Shown here piece after piece: positions 1-7,500 of a DNA stretch of 7,500 bases. The notes beneath the pieces were generated by a model. It made no database searches. It was not told where the DNA came from and saw only the letters and a list, made by a program, of their open reading frames with translations. Source of the DNA: Leptospira borgpetersenii serovar Javanica (GTDB lineage Bacteria > Spirochaetota > Leptospiria > Leptospirales > Leptospiraceae); the NCBI RefSeq assembly GCF_003046425.1, contig NZ_QAJG01000001.1, forward strand, positions 1 to 7,500, given 5' to 3'. Positions within the stretch are counted from its first letter, which is position 1, and the number at the start of each line of letters is the position of its first letter. The translations under genes were made by a program, and so were the position numbers.

Positions 1-27
1 CAGGCAATTGCCCAAACTTTTTTAAAT

Positions 28-40
28 CGAACTCACGTTA
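28..40 (+). repeat. short dispersed motif, copy 1
   Basis: CGAACTCACGTTA here recurs as CGAACTCGCGTTA at 3153-3165, with 12 of 13 bases identical. Both copies sit in non-coding or decayed DNA. Two copies in 7.5 kb suggest a short interspersed repeat, but chance cannot be excluded from this window. Confidence 0.35.
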
Positions 41-53
41 TTTACCAGGATAA

Positions 54-242
54 GGGAACACTTTTCGATTTCAATTTGCTTACGTTTTTGATGTCGGATT
101 GGGTGAAAATAAAAGCTCAAATCTCTCCAAGCACAAATCGTTCAGTCAGCCGCATCTAGCAGAAATCCGATCGAAAGAGTTAGAATCCGAAGAAAAAAAG
201 GAATTACTTATACAATCTTCCCACTTGAAGAATAAGAATTAA
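54..242 (+). pseudogene. decayed coding remnant, C-terminal end only
   Basis: A reading frame opens after a TAA at 51-53 and runs to a TAA at 240-242. It has no ATG and no ribosome-binding site. Its translation (…FQFAYVFDVGLGENK… then a Lys/Glu-rich tail ending HLKNKN) looks more protein-like than random. A second plus-strand frame is open from base 1 to a TAG at 157-159 and begins QAIAQTFLNRTHVIYQDKGT. The two frames could be halves of one gene joined by a frameshift around bases 50-60. I do not recognise the family. It could equally be non-coding DNA that happens to be open. Confidence 0.3.
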
Positions 243-314
243 CTCAGAGAATCTCATTTGGGATTGATGAAAAATACAACTGCATCTTTTAGGGAGAATT
301 CTAGACATTTTTAA

Positions 315-417
315 TAGAGTTGTTGAAAAATTAATTCTTCATCTGTTTCCGTTTCATGAAAACGGTCGATTAAAGCAGTTTTGTTAATCTGAATTATGGA
401 ATTTTTCAACAACTCTA
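315..417. mobile_element. MITE-like element with 18-bp terminal inverted repeats
   Basis: The ends are perfect inverted repeats: TAGAGTTGTTGAAAAATT at 315-332 and its reverse complement at 400-417. They enclose 67 bases with no open reading frame. The trinucleotide AAT lies at both edges (313-315 and 417-419), a possible target duplication, although it overlaps the outermost repeat base. Size, perfect termini and lack of coding capacity fit a non-autonomous miniature transposable element or an insertion-sequence remnant. The same structure would also form a long hairpin if transcribed. It lies beyond the 3' end of the minus-strand toxin-like gene. Confidence 0.6.
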
Positions 418-534
418 ATCTATAAATTATTTAAATATCTCGAATTCATCCCAAAAGCCCCTTACTCTGATCCAGCCCTTACACAATGTAATCCGCAATA
501 GTGAATTTTAAAAAAATATTATATTATAAGGATA
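418..534. other. non-coding spacer downstream of the toxin-like gene
   Basis: Together with the remnant and the MITE-like element, this completes the 534-base stretch without an intact gene at the left edge. It is AT-rich. Read on the minus strand just past the stop codon it contains a T-run, but no convincing GC-rich stem precedes it, so I do not call a terminator. Confidence 0.5.
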
Positions 535-2613
<2,079 letters not shown>

Positions 2614-2620
2614 AATTTTT

Positions 2621-2628
2621 CACCTCTT
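2621..2628 (-). promoter_or_regulatory. ribosome-binding site of the toxin-like gene
   Basis: On the minus strand AAGAGGTG ends seven bases before the ATG at 2613-2611. The strong match and spacing fix this start, which also leaves a complete signal peptide. Confidence 0.75.
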
Positions 2629-3015
2629 ATCATTTTTGTAACTTCCTAATAAAAATGGAGATTCTTATTTATCTGGAGATGATAACATGCTTAAACCATA
2701 ATCTACTTATTTTTAATATATACAAGGTTAAGATCAAATTTCTGCATAAAATCATCGTTCTCTGCCCTTCATTAAATCAAAAATTTATCTGGTAAATAAG
2801 AAATATATAGTAGAAGAGAAATTGCTAGGACGACGCGATTACGGAATTTTTCTTTGGTTCTCTAAAAAAAATGGAACGCGATTGCTTTATAGGATTCAAG
2901 AAACGGAAAAAATAATTTTTGCTCATATAAGTATATATTACTGAATTCGATCGCTTTGGAAAAAGCGGTGCACTATTCATTCAACACGAATTCGATGCAA
3001 TAAAATTTGGGCGAA

Positions 3016-3041
3016 TCCAGCCTTTGCAAACAAAGGCTGGA
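3016..3041. repeat. perfect 11-bp GC-rich hairpin
   Basis: TCCAGCCTTTG (3016-3026) is followed by the loop CAAA and its exact reverse complement (3031-3041). It is the most stable-looking stem in the window. No T-run follows on either strand, which argues against a standard terminator. Confidence 0.7.
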
Positions 3042-3060
3042 CCGGGCTCTCAGCTCCGGT
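3041..3060. repeat. second hairpin abutting the first
   Basis: ACCGGGCT pairs with AGC-CCGGT around the loop CTC, with a single bulged T. This gives eight base pairs. It shares base 3041 with the hairpin to its left and overlaps the long inverted repeat to its right, so the structures may be alternatives. Confidence 0.5.
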
Positions 3061-3120
3061 CAAGTTATTGTGAAACTCCGGGATCAGATTCAATTTTTAT
3101 AAAATACCAATAACTTGACC
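3058..3120. repeat. 13-bp perfect inverted repeat with 37-base interior
   Basis: GGTCAAGTTATTG at 3058-3070 is matched by its exact reverse complement at 3108-3120. It could be the ends of a tiny mobile element, a structured RNA stem or a binding site. The interior has no coding capacity. Confidence 0.65.
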
Positions 3121-3152
3121 TCGCATCGATCCCTTTCGCATTTTGGTTATAC

Positions 3153-3165
3153 CGAACTCGCGTTA
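3153..3165 (+). repeat. short dispersed motif, copy 2
   Basis: CGAACTCGCGTTA, differing by one base from the copy at 28-40. It lies inside the divergent intergenic region. Confidence 0.35.
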
Positions 3166-3306
3166 AATAGAAATTCTACAACTTTGGCTTCGGTGGAACA
3201 GTAAAAATATTTGCCATGCAAGAGAATTCTAAAATAACAAATACTGGTTTAGGAACTTTAATTTTCGCCACTCAAATAATTCAAATTATAGGATGAATCT
3301 ATTTTA

Positions 3307-3339
3307 GAATCGTTTTTGAAAACTACGTAAAAACGATTC
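3307..3339. repeat. 11-bp perfect palindrome, 11-base spacer
   Basis: GAATCGTTTTT at 3307-3317 and its exact reverse complement at 3329-3339 are separated by 11 bases. The arms end in T5/A5 towards the centre, so this is not a terminator with a trailing U-run. It lies about 150 bases upstream of the receptor gene, where a regulator site or a transcript hairpin is possible. Confidence 0.5.
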
Positions 3340-3428
3340 ATACCAACAATATAGTGTTATTTAAATTCCAATTTCATCATTTTAATTTTCTTTCTCTTCA
3401 AAATCCCCACTCAGTCTAACTTTTTTCA

Positions 3429-3457
3429 TAATTGATTTTGAGTCCTGAAATCAATTA
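3429..3457. promoter_or_regulatory. candidate operator: 10-bp palindrome next to the receptor start
   Basis: TAATTGATTT (3429-3438) and its exact reverse complement AAATCAATTA (3448-3457) flank a 9-base spacer, 30 bases before the receptor ATG. Perfect symmetry, spacing of about two helical turns between arm centres and position fit a dimeric repressor site. TonB receptor genes are commonly metal-regulated, so a Fur-family regulator is one possibility, but the arms are not a classical Fur box. A 5' leader hairpin is the alternative. Confidence 0.5.
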
Positions 3458-3473
3458 CATCTTTACAAAATAC

Positions 3474-3478
3474 AGGGA
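3474..3478 (+). promoter_or_regulatory. ribosome-binding site of the TonB-dependent receptor
   Basis: AGGGA lies nine bases before the ATG at 3488. This moderate match supports the otherwise odd upstream start, because no ATG, GTG or TTG codon occurs in frame between the ATG at 3497 and the signal-peptide core. Confidence 0.5.
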
Positions 3479-3487
3479 TTATTTCTA

Positions 3488-5899
<2,412 letters not shown>

Positions 5900-5911
5900 G
5901 GATCAGACATT

Positions 5912-5917
5912 AAGGAG
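5912..5917 (+). promoter_or_regulatory. ribosome-binding site of lipoprotein 1
   Basis: AAGGAG lies two bases before the ATG at 5920 and eleven before the ATG at 5929. Only the second spacing is workable, so translation most likely starts at 5929 (MKKIIK…). This agrees with the paralogue, whose start is clearer. Confidence 0.65.
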
Positions 5918-5928
5918 ACATGGATTCA

Positions 5929-6486
5929 ATGAAGAAAATAATAAAAGTTATATTAATCGCCCTGGCGATCTTCAACTTAACTTTTTGTAAAAATGAAGAA
6001 AAACTGAATGTAAATGACATTCTTGGAATTTTATTATTGAAAAAAAATTCCGAAAGTGTCGGGGAAAGTTTAGGACTTACAATCGCCTTCAGTCATAGAT
6101 TAAGAAAGCCCAATGGAGAGGTTTTCTTATGCAAGGAATACTCGACCGCTTATTTGGATAAAAAGGCAGAATGGAATCAAGGTCATGAAGAATTCATAAC
6201 TTATATAAAAGCCGGAATCAATTTGGATTTAGTCATCGATCGCATCGATGGTCCCTGCATGATTCCAAATAAAGTAAGCGCTTGTATTTACGAAGGAGAA
6301 GGAGGGGTTAACTCTCGAATTCCTCATTCTTACTCGTATTCCGGAGAACGGGAATATTTAGTTCCAACAATGCATCTTTACAATCTACCCGTTAAAACCG
6401 CAAAAGAAGCCTGTTTGGACAGTAGAATCAATCGAGGAATTGCTGCAGAGTATAGATGTTACGCCCAAGGACAATGCTGGGAATAA
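5929..6486 (+). CDS. Cys-rich putative outer-membrane lipoprotein 1
   Basis: 185 residues from the ATG at 5929; a longer start at 5920 would add MDS. The N-terminus (MKKIIK, a hydrophobic core, then LTF-Cys20) is a spirochaete-type lipoprotein signal, though Phe just before the Cys is less usual than a small residue. The mature part has six further Cys (68, 110, 119, 162, 177, 183), all matched in the paralogue downstream, suggesting three disulphides in an exported domain. Conserved blocks include DILGILLLKKNSES, WNQ, IDGPC, PNKV and the end RCYAQGQCWE. I do not recognise the family. It starts 29 bases after the TonB receptor stop, so it is probably co-transcribed and may act with the receptor at the outer membrane; that role is inferred from position only. 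Confidence 0.85.
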   Translation: MKKIIKVILIALAIFNLTFCKNEEKLNVNDILGILLLKKNSESVGESLGLTIAFSHRLRKPNGEVFLCKEYSTAYLDKKAEWNQGHEEFITYIKAGINLDLVIDRIDGPCMIPNKVSACIYEGEGGVNSRIPHSYSYSGEREYLVPTMHLYNLPVKTAKEACLDSRINRGIAAEYRCYAQGQCWE

Positions 6487-6592
6487 AACCGTTCGATTGC
6501 AATTTCGATTCCGAAGCTTGGAACATTTCAGCTCTCATTCGATTCCGCTCAGATCCACACATGGGATTTTTCGAAATCAATGTTCAAACAAA

Positions 6593-6636
6593 TAATACAT
6601 TCAATAAATTAAATATTCCATTTATAAAATGTATTA
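6593..6636. repeat. AT-rich imperfect hairpin between the lipoprotein genes
   Basis: TAATACATTCAATAAAT (6593-6609) pairs with 6620-6636 over 17 positions with two mismatches, around a 10-base loop. The outer nine pairs are perfect. It is AT-only apart from one pair and has no T-run after it, so a terminator role is doubtful. It could be a regulator site or a chance AT palindrome. Confidence 0.4.
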
Positions 6637-6693
6637 AAATTGGACCGTTTGTTTCAGATTTCTATTGAAATAAAAAAATTGATTACAGAATGA

Positions 6694-6741
6694 GAAGCAG
6701 TTCCACGAACTTTCGGATTCATTGTGAATTACAAAATATAA
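6694..6741 (+). pseudogene. 3'-end remnant of a second TonB-dependent receptor gene
   Basis: In frame, 6694-6741 reads EAVPRTFGFIVNYKI-stop. The receptor at 3488-5899 ends QAVPGAPRTYGFIVNYKI-stop, so the two differ mainly by loss of Gly-Ala and Tyr to Phe. A TGA at 6691-6693 closes the frame just upstream and I see no further receptor sequence before it. The DNA after the stop also resembles the spacer after the intact receptor (GGATCAGACATTAAG against GAATCAAATTTTAAG). This is what remains of a duplicated receptor-lipoprotein unit after deletion of nearly all of the second receptor. Confidence 0.8.
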
Positions 6742-6761
6742 GAATCAAATTTTAAGTATAT

Positions 6762-6765
6762 GGAG
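6762..6765 (+). promoter_or_regulatory. ribosome-binding site that fixes the lipoprotein 2 start
   Basis: GGAG lies six bases before the ATG at 6772, and its first G is the last base of the upstream ATG (6760-6762). The Shine-Dalgarno sequence therefore overlaps the apparent longer start, making 6772 the real one. Confidence 0.7.
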
Positions 6766-6771
6766 AAGAAA

Positions 6772-7338
6772 ATGAAAAAAATAATAAAAATGGGGCTGGT
6801 TACTTTGGTAATTTTCACCCTACTACCCTTTTGCAAAAACGAAGAAAAAGTGGATACGAACGAAATTCTTGGAATTTTGCTTTTGAAAAAAAATTCGGAA
6901 AGTGAAGGGGAAAGTTTAGGACTTAAGATTGCATTTAGCACCAGATTTAAAAAGTCAAGTGGAGAAATACTCTCTTGTCATGAATGGACAGCCGCCTTTT
7001 TGGATAAAAAAGCGCTTTGGAATCAATCGGGACAAATCTTTGTAGATAGAATGAAAGCAATATACGGGTATGATATGGCTTACGATCTTATCGATGGTCC
7101 TTGTGTGGTTCCGAATAAGGTTGCGGCTTGTAATTACGAAGGTTTTATGGGTATCAATGAGCCGGTACCAAACGTATATTCTTACGACGGAGAAAGAGAT
7201 TATTTTGTTCCTATATGGCGTTCCTATGATGGTTTTGCAGATGTCAAAAATGGAAAAGATCTTTGTAATCAACTTGGTATATACGGACATGCGACTCAGT
7301 ACAAATGTTTCGCTCCGGGACAGTGCTGGGAAAATTGA
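6772..7338 (+). CDS. Cys-rich putative outer-membrane lipoprotein 2, paralogue of lipoprotein 1
   Basis: 188 residues from the ATG at 6772. The signal is MKKIIKMGLVTLVIFTLLPF followed by the candidate lipidated Cys21, again with Phe before Cys. Six further Cys (69, 111, 120, 165, 179, 185) match lipoprotein 1 in order and near-identical spacing. Shared blocks include KNEEK, EILGILLLKKNSES, FLDKKA-WNQ, LIDGPC, PNKV-AC-YEG, YSYDGER and a C-terminal KCFAPGQCWEN. About half of the positions look identical by eye, with the centre and the region before the last three Cys most divergent. The reading frame is intact, so it is probably functional. A 285-base gap and a receptor remnant separate it from lipoprotein 1, so whether it belongs to the same transcript is uncertain. 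Function unknown. Confidence 0.85.
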   Translation: MKKIIKMGLVTLVIFTLLPFCKNEEKVDTNEILGILLLKKNSESEGESLGLKIAFSTRFKKSSGEILSCHEWTAAFLDKKALWNQSGQIFVDRMKAIYGYDMAYDLIDGPCVVPNKVAACNYEGFMGINEPVPNVYSYDGERDYFVPIWRSYDGFADVKNGKDLCNQLGIYGHATQYKCFAPGQCWEN

Positions 7339-7500
7339 AGACTTGCCTTAAGTGATCTTGTCTTGAAACAAAATTTCATGATAAAAATGTATTTGAAGCG
7401 AGATCTGATTTTAGTTTAATTTTTTTAAGGGATCTTTATTAGAAATAAAAATACGGAATTATTGCAGATTTCTATACAATAGAACTCCCAAAATCCTTTC
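7339..7500. other. non-coding 3' flank
   Basis: No gene start or convincing terminator is seen. An 11-base motif CAGATTTCTAT occurs here (7465-7475) and upstream of the receptor remnant (6655-6665). This could mark a further duplication boundary or be chance. Confidence 0.35.

Larger units (their letters stand above)
2614..3487. other. 874-base divergent intergenic region, palindrome-rich
   Basis: No convincing gene is seen on either strand. The region lies between the 5' ends of two divergent genes, so it must hold promoters in both directions, but I could not assign -35/-10 pairs with confidence. It contains a 6-bp hairpin with a GGAA loop (2952-2967), a dense hairpin cluster (3016-3120), an 11-bp palindrome (3307-3339) and a 10-bp palindrome next to the receptor start (3429-3457). 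Short direct repeats also occur: ATTTATCTGG at 2667-2676 and 2783-2792, and GAATTCGAT at 2943-2951 and 2988-2996. Confidence 0.6.

Noticed and set aside
2690..2760. Promoter for the minus-strand toxin-like gene (TTGTAT…GATTAT or similar)
   Set aside because: In such AT-rich DNA many weak matches exist; none has both good boxes and good spacing.
3041..3060. CTGAGAG on the minus strand recalls part of a thiamine-pyrophosphate riboswitch
   Set aside because: The other conserved parts of that riboswitch are absent, no thiamine gene lies nearby, and the motif is explained by a simple hairpin.
6456..6668. 70-codon plus-strand frame overlapping the end of lipoprotein 1
   Set aside because: It has no ribosome-binding site, starts inside the lipoprotein gene in another frame and has no recognisable protein character.
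6955..7290. 111-codon minus-strand frame opposite lipoprotein 2
   Set aside because: The plus-strand frame has a lipoprotein signal, a ribosome-binding site and an intact paralogue; the minus-strand frame has none of these.
7339..7366. Possible terminator after lipoprotein 2 (AAGAC…GTCTT)
   Set aside because: Only five base pairs form, the interior does not pair well, and no T-run follows.

Overview
The window looks like a chromosomal segment of a pathogenic-clade Leptospira. The reasons are its AT-rich composition, spirochaete-style lipoproteins, short dispersed inverted repeats of a kind I associate with Leptospira intergenic DNA, and long non-coding gaps. This assignment rests on overall character, not on a database match.

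Layout. Positions 1-534 hold no intact gene: a decayed coding remnant (about 54-242) and a ~100-bp element with terminal inverted repeats (315-417). A 692-residue secreted protein is encoded on the minus strand (535-2613). An 874-base non-coding region (2614-3487) follows, rich in palindromes, and separates that gene from a divergent plus-strand cluster: a TonB-dependent outer-membrane receptor (3488-5899), then two paralogous Cys-rich lipoproteins (5929-6486 and 6772-7338). Just before the second lipoprotein lie about 15 codons closely matching the receptor's 3' end, so the receptor-lipoprotein unit was probably duplicated in tandem and the second receptor then lost.

Main discovery. Residues about 48-240 of the minus-strand protein align by eye with the cholera toxin / heat-labile enterotoxin A1 chain. 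Shared features are YYIY, the NVNDVLGAYSP-like stretch, the E112 position, YGW-R, LAGFP, and a Cys-11 residues-Cys loop carrying an Arg-Lys-Arg site. In place of an A2 tail with a separate B pentamer there is an A2-like helical stretch and then a seven-fold Cys-paired, Asp/Asn-rich repeat region, probably a seven-bladed beta-propeller. This looks like a single-chain AB toxin design. However, the Arg and one Glu of the canonical Arg/Ser-Thr-Ser/Glu-X-Glu active site are replaced, so it may be a pseudoenzyme or have diverged activity.

The receptor and first lipoprotein form a likely operon (29-base gap), probably for uptake of an iron chelate or similar ligand, with a 29-bp palindrome as a candidate operator next to the start. 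A functional link between the toxin-like gene and the uptake cluster is not shown. Both carry a similar C-terminal Cys motif, which is the only direct similarity seen between them.
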